In this document: in pieces, positions 11,301 to 28,700 of the stretch
How the letters are laid out: each line of letters begins with the position of its first letter
Position numbering within the stretch: position 1 is the stretch's first letter
Origin: Leptodactylus fallax
Taxonomy: Eukaryota; Chordata; Amphibia; Anura; Leptodactylidae
Direction of reading: 5' to 3'
DNA length: 64,000 nt
Assembly: GCA_947044405.1 (NCBI GenBank)
Contig: CAMRHE010000330.1
Span: 744,001 to 808,000 of the forward strand
Translations under genes and position numbers: made by a program
Notes under the pieces: model-generated
Databases searched by the model: none
What the model was told of the DNA's origin: nothing
What the model saw: the letters and a program-made list of their open reading frames with translations, nothing else

Positions 11301-14300
11301 GGACCCATGTTCTAGTGCTAAATGGGTAGGACAGGAGCCACGACACTTATTGTCTACCTAGGGGATAAGTAGTGGGACAACTCCTTTACCTAAGAATAAA
11401 CATGCGCACTAGAAATTACGTCTCTGGCAAATCATGACGTTATGCAGATTTGCATATTACATATTAAAATAAGTTTCAAAGAGGCCAGCAGATCTTTGTG
11501 TACATTACGATTTTGGGAATGTTTTGAGACATCCTTATTAAAGGGAACCTGTCATTGCGATTTAGGACACTAAACCATCCACAGGTCCTTATGGACTGGG
11601 GGTTTAGTGTCTCAAGTATCCCTGTTATAAAGCTGTCTGTGCCTGTATTGGGGGAAAAAAAAACAATTTTTCAACTTGCCTAGTGTCCGTACTCCTCGGT
11701 GAAGCCAGAGAAAGTACTCCTTGGCTTCACTGTGCTTGCACCTGACCTTGGGCACATGTGCAGTGAAGCCAAGGTGTATTTCTTTGGTTTCACGGGACCA
11801 TCAGAGATGAGTCTGATGAGGCTCATTGGACTACTCTCTAGACAAGCATAGTTGCCTTGACGGTTTCCTCTTAAGTTGACCCTGTGGCATGTCTCAGGGT
11901 ATGTTCACATGGTATGGCAGCAGGGTATGTATGTTACAAATCTGTTCCATACACATGAATGAGATTGTTTTGGTGGCGTGTGCAGATAAATGGGACAGTC
12001 TGTAAAATTTCTGTGTGTAGTGCATTGATGCTGCAGTTTATAGAAATAGAAGGTAACAAGATGGTGTTTTATACAGAAAATCTTCAAGGAGTTGGAGAAT
12101 GAGGGCCTGCCAGTGATTGAGACCAGCACCCTCACAGAGGAAGGCGTCATACAAGTAAAGACTGAGGCTTGTGACAGACTGCTGGCTCATAGAGTGGAAA
12201 CCAAGATGAAGGGGAACAAAGTCAATGATGTTCTCAACAGGCTGCATTTGGCGGTACCATCTAAGAGAGACGAAAAGGTGAGAGTAAGCTGGCCTTACAT
12301 TTTTGCTTGTATGGTAGACAACTATTCTTCCTAATTCCTGAAGCAGATTTTTTTTTCTTCAGCCTGCAAAAATCACTCTTGACAGGTGTAACATATTGTC
12401 AATGGGAAAATGTTCTATAAACTGTTGTAACCTAAATAAATGTCTCCTTGGTTTCAGGACAGGCCAGCTTTCATTCCAGAGGGAGCTTTAAAAAGAAAGA
12501 GACGTATGGATACCGGCGCTCCAAAGAAGAGATTGGTTAGTTCCATTTTCTCAGTGGGTGTACAATGGCTAGAATTCTATGGCCAGAAGTCTCAACATGT
12601 GAATGTGGCCCTAATGTTTTCACTTGTATCTTTTAGGAGAGAGACCTTGAAGTGGAGATGGGCGATGACTATATCCTGGATCTACAGAGTAAGTGCCTTG
12701 TTATGCTAGGTCCACACTAGAGTCGGCTGTCCGTTGTCCTGATCTGTCTGAGGGCCAGAACAATGGACAGGTGGACTGCTAATAAAGCGATTACTTACCG
12801 AGCCCGGTGGACCCCATTGACTATTGACCCCATTGACTTGTTAAACGGGAAGTGGTGGAGGAAAGAGCCATGTGTGCAGGACTTTTTTGTCTGCGATCTT
12901 AGAGACTCTGACTCGAATGTGAACGTAGCTTTAAATATTTAAGAAGCCCTTGGATGTTATGTTTAGTCCTATGTAAGTTTTTACCCTTAAATTGTTTCAC
13001 TTTCTAGAATACTGGGATCTAATGAATCCATCAGAGAAACAGGACAAAATACCAGAGATTTGGCAAGGACATAACATTGCAGATTACATCGATCCTGATA
13101 TAATGAAGGTAAGTACAGAACATGTATTTGGCTTGTTAAAGGGTTTTTTTTTCAGCTCTAATTATTTTTTTCATACTGATGACCTATCCACAGAGGATCT
13201 TGAGGCGGAGGTCACCTAAAATTCCGCCATGTGAACATACCCTTAGAACTAGAATGTATCATCTTCCAATTTGATACTATTAACACAGCACAAATCCTAC
13301 TCACAGATGTCCAGGAAGTTGTGATCTAGGCTGCTGTTTACTGGTCACTTGCATGGAAAGTTTCATTATTTTTGCCCATGTTTGTGAAAGCGCCTTATAA
13401 TGGGGTCATTTACACAATAAGAGGGAGGGTGGTGAGGCGATGACCAGCGGGAAGGATTTTTTTGTCCAGCTGATGCGATTGTGTTCTGAATCAAATAATT
13501 GGCCCATGTTCTTATTAACTCTGTTAGAAATTAGAAGACTTGGAAAAAGAAGAGGAGCTGAAGGAAAAAACTGGAGAATATGACAGCGACGAAGAAAGCG
13601 AGGATGAAGAAATGGTAGAAATTCGCCAGCTTGCTCAGCAGATTAGGGAAAAGAAAAAACTAAAGGTTCTTGCCTCAAGAGAAAAAGATATTCATGGGCC
13701 ACGGCTCCCCAGGACTGCTAAAAAGGTGAGTGTCTCCTATACTGAGGATTATACTGTGTTGTAATGTAACATTATAAGGATGTGATCACGTGCAGGGCTT
13801 TTTTTTGGATGTAAATAGACACTGACAATGTGATCTATGAAGCATAAATTATACACGCAGTATACAGTGATGAAGAGCTAGCTGATCACAATGGTGTCAC
13901 ACATGTAACTGATCCAGGGGAAATATAACTGACCCTATGGGATGACATTGATGGAAACAAATAGTGGAAAAATCAGATTGCAAGTTTTTAGTTTTCAATT
14001 ATATTAATAAAGATATTGTATATGTTTTAACAGGTGCAACGCAAGACATTAGAGCAGGAGATGAGAAATCTTGGGCTTGGTATGTCTGAGACGAATGAGG
14101 TAAGCGGATTTTGTAATCGAATCCTTGAACAGAGATTTAATATGCTTTAATCTTAATCTAACATCACATGGTAAAATTCCTGTAACTTGTCTGTAATATC
14201 TTTACTATGTTCTGCTGTGTCCCATGTTGCTTCAGCACAGCATCACGTGGGCAGCTAGAGACAGTACCTTCTCTGCCTGCTAGGAGGACACTACAATTAT

Positions 14301-16569
14301 CCTCCCCCAATCTATATTCTCTAAAAGCTAAGCGTCTGTATAAGTATACAGTCAGAATGACTGGACTGTGATCTCCTTCATTATAACTGTGGAACGGGAG
14401 CTGTCTGATCATCACTAGTAACTGTTATAGAAGTTTCTGCCTCCCTTGTTTGGTGCGATCCATGTGATTTCATACCGACCGCTGATGCCTCTTATAGGTG
14501 TCACATACAGAGGCTTTCCATAGACTTAAATAGAAACTCATCAGCAGAGCCTGATTGATACTGTACCCAGGCAACTTCCCCAGCCTTATCTATAGGGATA
14601 AAAGCAGCAAAAAAAAAAAGTGCAGGTGAGAGACTAGCACATGGGAAACTTTAGTTTTGGGTGGAGTGTCCCTTTAAGTAATTTCTATAAGTATATCCTG
14701 CTTTTATATCCTGTTAGCGCGCAGCTGACTCTTGCTTAAGCAGGGTTCACTCTACCGTTGGATTCCGTTATGAAGATGTCCATTAAAAAAACAAAACAAA
14801 AAAAAAACGGACACCTATCATAATAGACATTAACAGACACTAACTGATGATAATGTGTCCGTCTTTTTAACTGATCCAAATAATGGATCAGTTAAAAAAA
14901 ACGGACACATTAGCATCAGTTAGTGTCCGTTTAACAGTTTTTTTTTTTTGTTTTTTTTCTGCTTTCTGAGCATGCGCAGAAAAAAAACGGACATAAAATA
15001 ACGGACAGTAACTGATGGCTATCAGTTACGATCCGTTAGAAGTCCGATACCCATAGACTTCAATGTTAAAAAAATGACGGACACTTGCTGTCCGTCAAGA
15101 ATCCGTTTTTCCAAACGGACAAAAAAGTCCTGCATATAGGATTTTTTGTCCACGGAAAAAAAACGGACTTCTGACGGATTGGGTGTAAATGGGCACAATA
15201 TAAAAACCCACTGAAATGAATGGAAATTTTAATGGATTTCTGACGGTTCAGCTAGTGTCCAATGCTAAAATCTTGTAACGGACAATAGCAACGGACACTA
15301 CTGACGGTCACCAAGGGTAGTGTGAACGCCCCTTTATGGAGCGCATGTGCCATTCAAGAGACACTGAAATACATATTCAAGTGTCTGTCCTCATCCGCTT
15401 TAGTACTTGTCAATTACTTGGTTAAGATGGTGTCACCTGCAGTGGTTTTCAGGACCTTCTTGCTGCAGTTTTGCAGTAATGCCACATTAAGGGTAGGGAG
15501 ACCAAGAAACCTGGGCAGTATGCTTCTTGTGGAAAGCCTAGTCTGAAAAAAACACAGCCTTTCCCTTTCTATGATGAAAATAAAGCTACAGAACAGCTAA
15601 AATGTAGATGGGACGCTAACAGTTCCATGTTAAAGGGGAAAACTCATTTAACTCTTGGTGCTTACATTTTGTATAGAAGCTGTACAATGTCCGTAAGTTC
15701 TACCTTGTCGTATTACCACCAATAGGAGTTTTCTGATTTTTACCTGTCATTTTCAGACTCACTTTGCAACACAAGCAAGATCTAGAAGTTTACAAAGGAA
15801 ACGTAAACGTGACGAGTCTGAACCACCGACATCTGTCACTCGCAGCCGAAGCAACTCTAAACCCCCAAGGGACCAGTCTGGGGTCCGTGATGCAAAGGTA
15901 GGTGCCGTTTTATTTACTGCTCATGACTGGTTAACTTAAAAATATTGTCTAGTGCTTAAAGGGGTATTCCGATCTCAGACATTTATGGCTGTATGTGGAT
16001 AAGTTTGCATTCTGTTAAAAATCTAACGTTGCAGCGTTTGAAGGGAAGACCGAAGTGATGACTGGGGAATACTGGTACAGTTACACTACTTTAGGCTGTC
16101 CCAATGGTATTCAGTCTTTGGGGCATATTTATTATTTCATTAACACCAGATAATGGCACCTCCCATGCCATTTTCATAAAAACGGTTGCAGTAGATTCCT
16201 GCACAGGTGTATGGCCCAGCGAAAGAGCTGCCATATTTATGAGAATGTTTCCGCCTCCTTGTGGCGGCTCTTCCGCTGGCACTATGAAGACTGGTGTTCT
16301 ATATGCCATTCTTCATAAATATGTGCCATCGTATCTGTTGGCTCAGATTTGACAAGTTGACTTGTGTAGCTCCAGCCGTATTCTGACCGTAGAATAATTT
16401 TTTTTTTCTTTGTTAGATGGCCAAGAAAGCAAAGAAGATCATGAAGAATTCACAGAAGAAAATGAACAGAATGGGCAAGAAAGGAGAGTCTGACAGACAT
16501 GTGTTTGATCTGAAGCCCAAGCATTTACTGGCTGGCAAGAGGAAATCTGGCACCACAGACCGTAGATAA
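5394..16569 (+). CDS. GTPBP4: GTP-binding protein 4 (nucleolar GTPase NOG1), 16 coding exons
   Basis: NOG1 is a nucleolar/nucleoplasmic GTPase of the OBG/TrmE class needed for pre-60S ribosome maturation. Coding exons: 5394-5441, 7253-7423, 7843-7946, 8029-8165, 8896-8996, 9736-9828, 10656-10847, 10927-10992, 12077-12277, 12458-12535, 12637-12688, 13008-13108, 13528-13725, 14034-14099, 15757-15897, 16417-16569. All introns are GT-AG and the join is 1902 nt (633 aa plus stop); human is 634 aa. The protein starts [16 protein letters not shown]. The N-terminal helical domain covers about 1-165. G motifs: GYPNVGKS (175-182), TT (201-202), DTPG (221-224), NKCD (289-292), ETSTL (319-323). An acidic stretch [12 protein letters not shown] (465-476) is followed by a Lys/Arg-rich tail. 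Exon 10 ends in TTG|gt, adding one Leu compared with the human protein as I recall it. No frame damage is seen. Confidence 0.97.
6455..6830 (+). repeat. Hairpin MITE family A, copy 2 (GTPBP4 intron 1)
   Basis: The ends resemble GGGGAACCTGTC. The core forms a long imperfect hairpin: outer arms CGGGGCAGTTCTT (6565-6577) and AAGAACTGCCCCG (6676-6688) match exactly, and inner arms around AGTACACCTCGGCTT and AAGCCGGGGTGTACT match with one mismatch. No ORF of interest. Confidence 0.75.
7474..7770. repeat. Palindromic MITE in GTPBP4 intron 2
   Basis: The left end TTTCCCATCTTATC ... TATCCCTATCCACAGGATAG is inverted at the right as CTATCCTGGATAGGGA ... GATGAGATGGGAA. Open frames inside it are incidental. 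Confidence 0.65.
9905..10170 (+). repeat. Hairpin MITE family A, copy 3 (GTPBP4 intron 6)
   Basis: Same order of blocks as copy 2: CCTACAGGTCCTTATGG, CTGGGGCAGTTCTTTACTG, GGAGTACACCTCAGCC, GCGCAGTGAAGCCAGGGGTG, CATCTCTAGGTAAGTATAGAG. The right hairpin arm is partly deleted. Confidence 0.7.
10222..10376. repeat. Palindromic hAT-type MITE, older copy
   Basis: Nearly the same as 47220-47377: GCAACCTTCGGCACTCCAGC at the left and GCTGGAGTGCCGAAGGTTGC at the right, with TACAACTCCCAG paired to an ATTGTAGTT arm. No clean 8-bp duplication remains. Confidence 0.75.
11105..11390. repeat. TTAA-flanked MITE in GTPBP4 intron 8
   Basis: Starts TTAAAGGGGTTATCC and ends GGGACAACTCCTTTA. Same end type as the elements at 25125, 25426, 38906 and 48912. 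Confidence 0.6.
11537..11875 (+). repeat. Hairpin MITE family A, copy 4 (GTPBP4 intron 8)
   Basis: Ends TTAAAGGGAACCTGTC and GACGGTTTCCTCTTAA are inverted, so this copy shows the full TTAA-bounded unit. The centre includes TACTCCTTGGCTTCACTG and the GATGAGGCTCATTGGACT block. Confidence 0.7.
14741..15334. repeat. MITE family C, copy 1 (GTPBP4 intron 14)
   Basis: Starts CAGGGTTCACTCTACCGTTGG and ends CCAAGGGTAGTGTGAACGCC as inverted ends. The interior is packed with TCCGTT/AACGGA words and nested palindromes such as GTGTCCGTCTTTTTAAC against GTTAAAAAAAACGGACAC. A second copy is at 60477-61080. No protein frame. Confidence 0.8.
16090..16360. repeat. Weakly palindromic repeat in GTPBP4 intron 15
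   Basis: GGGGCATATTTATTATTTC at the left and CATAAATATGTGCC at the right are inverted. Short frames on both strands here are not exons. Confidence 0.4.
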
Positions 16570-16903
16570 GGTTGTCGTAAGCAGGAGGGGTATCCTAGTC
16601 TGCTGCCAACAGGACTTTCATCGCCATTTTTATAAATCTCTCATTGGTTTTATGGATCGGACTGAACTTCACCCCCCTCACAGTAGGCCTTGTCCTGCTT
16701 CCTTTGTTATAATAGCAGCATCAGGTTTCTAGAATGGATGCGTCCAGATGTCAAAGTGAAATGTGCAACATCTGATATTTATAACAAAATTGACTCTGGA
16801 AATGGGGAAATAACCTGTATCTAAAAAAAAAAAAAAAAAAAAAGACCATTTGCAGCCTTTGTCACCATATATGGAGTATTTTGTCTATTTGCTCATAAAG
16901 ACG

Positions 16904-16909
16904 AATAAA
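16904..16909 (+). terminator. GTPBP4: GTPBP4 polyadenylation signal
   Basis: AATAAA 335 bases after the stop codon, preceded by a 3' UTR with an A run at 16824-16843. Confidence 0.75.
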
Positions 16910-17499
16910 ACAACTTGATAATGTGTTGGCTTGTGTTTGTCTGCTTAACTAAAGGGTTTGATAGAGAGTGAAACGGACAATTCCTTAGATGAAAGTAGGA
17001 AAACGTTCAAAGTTTTTTCTGATGGCATCCACTGCTGCTTTATAAGAAATGTGTAGCTACAGAACGTTATAACTTCAGCTTTCAGCTTCTTCTTTTTACT
17101 TCCTTCCCATGAATGACCATTTTGGAGGAACAAAGAAATGTATAATAAAGGTAGTCTACCACCACCAATATCTTCTTTTGCATGGTGTTGTAGGTGCATA
17201 GTGAACATACCTTTTTTTGTGTAAAGAGAGAATCCACTTTAACTCCCCCTCTGCACTGCACTACTATGTCGTACTGACCATATATTGCCATAACAGTAGG
17301 GTGCAGATCTATAGTGGGCACAGGAGCTTTGCCTGCTACCTTTCTTCTGGTTCATATAGCTGGGAATAGCTGCCAGAGTCAACAACAACAAAAAAAAGTA
17401 TATGATAGAGGGGATGACAATGTCTGTAAAGTGCTGCAGAATACCATGGCGCTAAATAAGTAAGAAAACTAAAAGAATCAAGTGATTCCAGGTTCAACA

Positions 17500-17874
17500 A
17501 AAATAAAATAAATTATAAAAAAAGTAAAAAAATAAAATATATATATATATATATATATATATACAGTATATATACACAACTTTAAAAAAAAAAAAAGTAA
17601 ACCAAAAACATTGCTGGTATAATTCTGACCTATCCAAAAATAATGTTGTTCATCCTGTACGAGAAAACTAAAAATAAATTCTGTAAATTACATTTTTAGC
17701 AAAAGTAGTAAAACATAATAAAACTGATTATAAGGCCCCTTGCAGATGACCGTGGTGTGGGTCAGTGTGCTATCCATGTATTTCACGCATAGAACACTGG
17801 CCCATTCTTTTCTATGGGCCTGTACACATGACCGTGAATTTCATGGTCCTGTGTGCGGGCTGACAGTCCGGGCT

Positions 17875-17911
<37 letters not shown>

Positions 17912-17950
17912 TAATGTGCAACACAAGATTTTTTTTTTTTTTTTTTAATG
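17500..17950. repeat. Simple repeats: (TA)n and long A/T runs
   Basis: A TA dinucleotide tract spans about 17536-17575, an A run about 17879-17908 and a T run about 17930-17946. Between them (about 17735-17875) is a MITE fragment with CCCCTTGCAGATGACCGTGG and TGTACACATGACCGTG. No gene lies between the two convergent polyadenylation sites. Confidence 0.75.
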
Positions 17951-18231
17951 AACACAAATTCTGTGATATACCCAATTGTACAGTGGGAAATATTGCAGCC
18001 TTTCGTCGCAGTTATACGATAAGAGCTCTTCCTAGTGTATATGTGAAATTCAGGGCTAAAATGTGATGTGAACACGGCCCAGGGCAGTAAAAATATGCAA
18101 ATGAACATTTCCATTTCTTGAAGACCAAGCAAGTGTATCTAGTTTTTTATTCAGTTATTAGCAGTTTTTTTGTGATAGACACATCATAAAACAATCATTG
18201 CAAGGGTTCAATTAATTCCTGAAAAAAAGAA

Positions 18232-18237
18232 TTTATT
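18232..18237 (-). terminator. IDI1: Candidate IDI1 polyadenylation signal
   Basis: TTTATT on + reads AATAAA on -, about 180 bases after the stop. Another AATAAA lies further on at 18146-18151. Confidence 0.5.
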
Positions 18238-18415
18238 GTAGTAAATTTTTCCTCTTCTATTTCGACAGACAGCACTTCAGAGGTTAATTATTTCCCCTTT
18301 CTAGCTACTGCTGAATTTCAGTACTCGCCCGTGTGTTAAAGGCCTGTGTCAGCTATCCTGTACACGCAGTAGCAGCACTGTGATGTCAGTTTAGTCAGTC
18401 TCTTTCTGCCGCCAT

Positions 18416-23346
<4,931 letters not shown>

Positions 23347-24202
23347 GCCCGCCCACAACATCATTCAACCAATCAGAATCCCGGACCACTGCGTCCCACC
23401 ATCTGCCGATACACTACACACTACGCGCCACCGCCCGCCGCGTCGCCTTGTCAGGTTATCCCCTACAATGTGCGCTACACGGTGTCTCTTAATCCATTAG
23501 TCGGAGAAATCGCAACCAACTTCAGCTACACGAAGCGTCTTTACCACGACATATGCGACGATAACCTAGGACAAACATCGCCCCGCCCCCTGACCTCTTC
23601 GTCACGTCACGCGCGTGTCCCTAGACACGCCCTCTGGAGAGACGTAGTACGCAGCAGCCCGCCTTCTTCTACTAGCACACCTATTGGCTCATGGGAATGT
23701 CAATCACGTGACGTATCACTGAGGCTGAGGCTTGAAATTGTGTCATATTAGGGGGCGGAGCTTCGACTGCTGCTGAAATTCAAACTAATGTCAGACTCTG
23801 GATTTAGAGGGGGGTGTGAGATGTGCGGGGTCTGCCCGCCTCGTGACTCCATAGACTCAGTATAGCGCCCTCCTGTGTCGTACTGAGGTAGTATAGCAGA
23901 CCTCACACATCTGCAGGGGATAGTTGTGTGACAAACGCTCTGCACAGGACTATGGGAGTGTTCACACTGGGCTAATTTATTAAAGGGGCCCCAAATTAAT
24001 TTTTCATACTGATCCACAGGATAGGATCTCGGGGAGTCCAACACCCAGACCACATACAGATCAGATGTTCTGGCATTATCTGGGTGCAGTGATGGTTAGT
24101 GCGCACAAGGGTGCTCTTATTCAAGTACTAGGAGCGGTGCAGCAGCCCCATCCACTGTATATGGGTGGTTTTGGTGAAGTGCAGCACCGCTCCTACTATT
24201 TG

Positions 24203-24490
24203 ATAAAAGAGCACCTTTCACGTCCTCTGGCAGTGGCGGTATTACATACTGGTAGAAAGCTGCACAGAATTCAGCGTACTGTCAGCTTTGACGGTATGCA
24301 CCCAGGTACCGGAGATATTGGTGCAGTTAGTTTCGGCACCAATGTCTCTTCACTGTCGGAAGGGCAGGCGGTACAGCATAGCGTCATCGGAACTCCCCCT
24401 GACAGTACACTTCCATAGCCTTGTACTGTCAGCTTTTTAGTGGTATATAATACCGCCTGGTGCCAGAGAACGTGAAAGGATCTCTTTAAG
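24203..24490. repeat. MITE family B, inverted ends
   Basis: AAGAGCACCTTTCACGTCCT at the left is inverted at the right as AGAACGTGAAAGGATCTCTTT. A related end (AGGACCTTTCACCA) begins the copies at 30416 and 46331. Confidence 0.65.
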
Positions 24491-24492
24491 AC

Positions 24493-24676
24493 TAAGGCCC
24501 CACGTTGCGGTTTTTTGAGCCAAAGCCAGGAGTGGAATGAGCAGAAAGTAGAAGTATAAGAACTTCCTATATATTTCCCATTCCTTTTGTGGCCATTCTT
24601 GACTTTAGCTCAAAAAAACGCAGCAAAATCTGCAACCAAAAAAGCTGTGTTTCCGCAACATGGGGCCTCAGCCTAA
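24493..24676. repeat. MITE with AAGGCCCCAC ends
   Basis: TAAGGCCCCACGTTGCGGTT and TCCGCAACATGGGGCCTCA are inverted ends of a 184-bp unit. A larger relative is at 47451-47817. Confidence 0.65.
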
Positions 24677-25124
24677 GAGCAGCCTACACACATTCCTCAT
24701 CCATTGCTGTAACTTCTATAACAATCGGACCGCAAAACCGGGGAAAAGTGGCGTCGCCGACCCGGTTCTACCACTCACAGACTTTTAGGCCATGGGCCAC
24801 ATTGAGCTTGTGGCCTACAAGCTATGCACCAATACCTACCTGAGTGCTCTCCAGCACCTCCTGCTTCTTCCAGCTTCGGGCACATATGATGTCACATCAG
24901 TGCACCCAGAGCAGGAAGGAGCGGTACCAGGGAGCAGACAGATACGTAATGAACCAATACTGCTATAGGGGGGAACTAGTGAAGGGGCATCTGTATGGCC
25001 CTTCACTATCCCCCCCCAATACAGTGGCCCCTTTACTGGTCCCCTATACTGCATGGGGACCATTGATGGGGTCATTATATTGTGTGAGGGGGGGAAATGA
25101 TGGAGGCCAATATCTTGAGGGACA

Positions 25125-25401
25125 TTAAAAGGGTTGTCCAGGATAACATTTTATTATTTTTTTTTATTAAGTCAGGACAGGTGAAAAAAAACAAACCTTA
25201 CTCTCTTAAGGGAATAGACCTTGGACGTCACAACCATTGAGGACTTACTGCAAACGAAGAAAGCGGAGCTGCAGGACCGGACCATGCTGGGAGGACAGCA
25301 GTGACAGGTGAGTATGTTTTGTTTTTTTTTTTCAGTTTTTTTTTTTTTCACCTCCCCTGGACTAATTACAAAAAAAAAAATGTGCTGGACAACCTCTTTA
25401 T
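25125..25401. repeat. TTAA-type MITE
   Basis: TTAAAAGGGTTGTCCAGGAT to GCTGGACAACCTCTTTA. The interior includes long T runs and two short arms around a CAGGACCGG palindrome. Confidence 0.65.
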
Positions 25402-25425
25402 AGTGTGGGGCATTAGGGGGTTATA

Positions 25426-25840
25426 TTAAAGGGGTTGTCCAGGCATAATTTGTTATGGTTTATCCTCAGGGTAGGCCATAAATACCTGATCAGTAGGGGG
25501 CCGACCGATCAGCTGTACGGAGCCACTTCCGGCGCCCGCCCTGTACACAATACGGGGTCGGAAGCAGGAAGCTTTGTCCACTGTATACTACCCGGGCACC
25601 TTCACTGCATCTCAGCACATATTGAAGTCAGTAGGAGCTGAGCTGCAGTGAAGGCGCTGGGCTGCTATACAGCGGATGGAGCTTTCTGCTTCCGTCCCTG
25701 TATTGTGTATAGAATGGGCGCCGGAAGTGGCTCTGAACAGCTGATAGGGCCATGTGTCAGCCCCCTAGGGATCAGGTATTTATGGCCTATCCTGAGGTTA
25801 GGCCTTAAAAAAAAAAATTAACCATGAACAACCCCTTTAA
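25426..25840. mobile_element. TTAA-type MITE with intact duplicated TTAA
   Basis: TTAA at 25426-25429 is followed by AGGGGTTGTCC; the other end GAACAACCCCT is followed by TTAA at 25837-25840. The interior is palindromic, for example GGCGCCGGAAGTGGCTC near 25718 against GAGCCACTTCCGGCGCC near 25520. TTAA duplication suggests a piggyBac-type mobiliser. Confidence 0.75.
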
Positions 25841-25972
25841 TATGCCGCACACAGTTTAATGTCCCCCCACAGGATGTTAGCACCAATCACTGCTCCCACA
25901 CAATATAATGACCCCATCACTGCTCTCCATACAGTATGGGGGACCAGTGAAGTGGTCATAAAAAAAATTGGC

Positions 25973-26170
25973 CCAGACAACCCCTTTAAAGAGGTTGTCC
26001 ATTATTTGGAGTGACCACTGTGGCGGCCAGGGATGTGTAAAAATTTAAAAAAAGCATACTCGCCTGTGTCTGTTCAGTCTCATGGAGGCGCCTAATTTCT
26101 GGAAATCCTGTACCTAATTGGTCTCGGTCACATGAGGTGCAGGACTTCCAGCAAGTAGGCGCCAACACGA
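25973..26170. repeat. Two TTAA-type MITE ends back to back
   Basis: GACAACCCCTTTAA ends one element and TTTAAAGAGGTTGTCC starts another, sharing one TTAA. The second contains AGGCGCCTAATTTCTGG, echoed further on by GCAAGTAGGCGCC. Confidence 0.55.
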
Positions 26171-27245
26171 GACTGAATGGACACTGGTGGCGGACAACAG
26201 AGCGCCGGGGACAGGTGAGTGTAGGCCATCAATATTACATTTGCAGGGGACTGCCAGGACCTCTGCAGATCAGCATTTCCAAGACAGTGCAGCTACAGGT
26301 AGTGGTGACAATTCTAGGAGCCACACTGTTTACTTGCCATACCGGGTGTAGCAGTGGGTTTAGGTAGTGCAGTGGTGTACATCATATGGCGGGTGAGCAG
26401 CATGGTTCCCAACATGTTATTACCTTTAGCCGCCCTGTCTTGGTACAGCTGATCTGCAGGTGTCCTCGCGGTGGGCCCCTAGAAACAATTCCACTGGTGG
26501 ACCCTAGACATTGTACACCAATTGTAAATTTTGTATAAATTATGGGGTTTGTATGTCGAATTACACATAACAAAGTTCACCAAATATCTGAACTCTGTCA
26601 CTAGAACTCAGAATATGCACCCATAGATAGATAGCTTATGGTCACAAGAATCGGGTGGCGTTTCCCTCTTGTGAAACGTTGCCTCCCTTGCTGAGATATA
26701 GCTATTCTTGTCAATATACAAATGAGCTCATTTGCATCTTGACAAAAATGGTGATATCTTGGCATAAGAGGGACCGATTCACAAAGAGAGAACACTGTTT
26801 GATTCAAGTGACCTTAACCTATCTATCAGTAGGGCTGGGTTGATAAGTTGGAGTCTGCTGACAGACTCCTTTTAATAATTCAGCCGCACTATTATATGTC
26901 AGAACTGAATTCTGTGCCAGTCTGGAGCTGGCATTGATTTCAGGTATAACTCAGGTAAAATTTCTGGTGTGAGTTGTAGTAAACTTGTTGGGCCAAGACA
27001 TCCTTGCCACAGCCCACCTTGATCTCCACCGTGCTCTGCCCTCCTTTCTAAAAAGTGATGAATAGGTCATTTAATGGAGAAAGCGGCTTTATTTTGGCTG
27101 CCATGCACAAAAAAGGTGGCACTTTTGCATCAGAAAACTGATGTGATGGAGTTGTTCAGTGGCGGGCTAAAAAAAAGGGGATAAGCCATTTCTAATAAAA
27201 AAAATCAGTATTATTTTGTGTGTTTTTACAATACATTTTTTACCC
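26171..27245. other. No gene recognised
   Basis: Only fragments are visible, such as a palindromic stretch at about 26620-26830 with ATCGGGTGGCGTTTCCCTC. No exon or RNA gene. Confidence 0.4.
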
Positions 27246-27540
27246 ATACCATGTTAAAGGGCTTATCCAGCTTCCAAAAATTATCTGCAAATACATCCAC
27301 AGCACATTCCTTGTGCTCCCTTTGCTTGGCTTTATTTTACTTGCTGCTCCTTGTATCACTGTTATTTACATGTAGTGAACTTGCAAACGAAACATCACAG
27401 CTGAGGTCATTAACCTGAAAATAAATCAGATAAACAGTGCTGAATTTAAGTAGAATATATATTAGGAAGTGTTTTGTATTGATGCATCCTGTTATTTGGC
27501 CCATAATTTTAAAATAAACTGGATAACCCGTTTAAGAACT
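27246..27540. repeat. MITE family E, copy 1
   Basis: Ends AAAGGGCTTATCCAGCTT and AACTGGATAACCCGTTTAA are inverted. The right half (AAAATAAATCAGATAAAC ... TTAGGAAGTGTTTTGTATTG) recurs at 51180-51300. Confidence 0.65.
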
Positions 27541-27994
27541 TTGTATTGTTTTTTTGGTGGAGAATCTGAAGTGGACATGACTTTTTTTTTTTTTCTTTAT
27601 TATGGTGCAATGATAAGTCGAAAGTTATACAGTCCCGATGGATTTCTTGTGAATGTCTCGTTCTGTCAACTTGGGAGTTGCTAGTAGTATAATGTTGTAC
27701 CGTGTTAGCCATAGAAAGTAGTGGAAGAGTGAAGAAATCAGGCGATACCTTTTAGAGGTTGGAAAGTGACCATATGTTCTTCCACTAGATGTAGTGCAGG
27801 CAGGACAACACTGCGATCTTTGGCCACATGATGTGTGCCACACCCAGAGTCACCATGTAGTGTTAGCTTTAGGGTGAATTCACAGCTGAAAATAATGTGA
27901 ATAGAGTTGCATTGCTTACAAGCACATGGGTTTCTTTATGCCCCATTCAGATGAATGAAATTTCTGCAACAAATCTGTCGTATGTAAATATATA

Positions 27995-28700
<706 letters not shown>

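Noticed and set aside
12533..12535. Extra Leu codon at the end of GTPBP4 exon 10 as a frame problem
   Set aside because: The TTG|gttagt donor keeps frame with exon 11; a one-residue difference in a variable linker is acceptable.
12992..13219. 75-codon + frame
   Set aside because: Exon 12 of GTPBP4 plus intron readthrough.
24065..24418. 117-codon + frame
   Set aside because: Lies across a palindromic MITE; no homology recognised.
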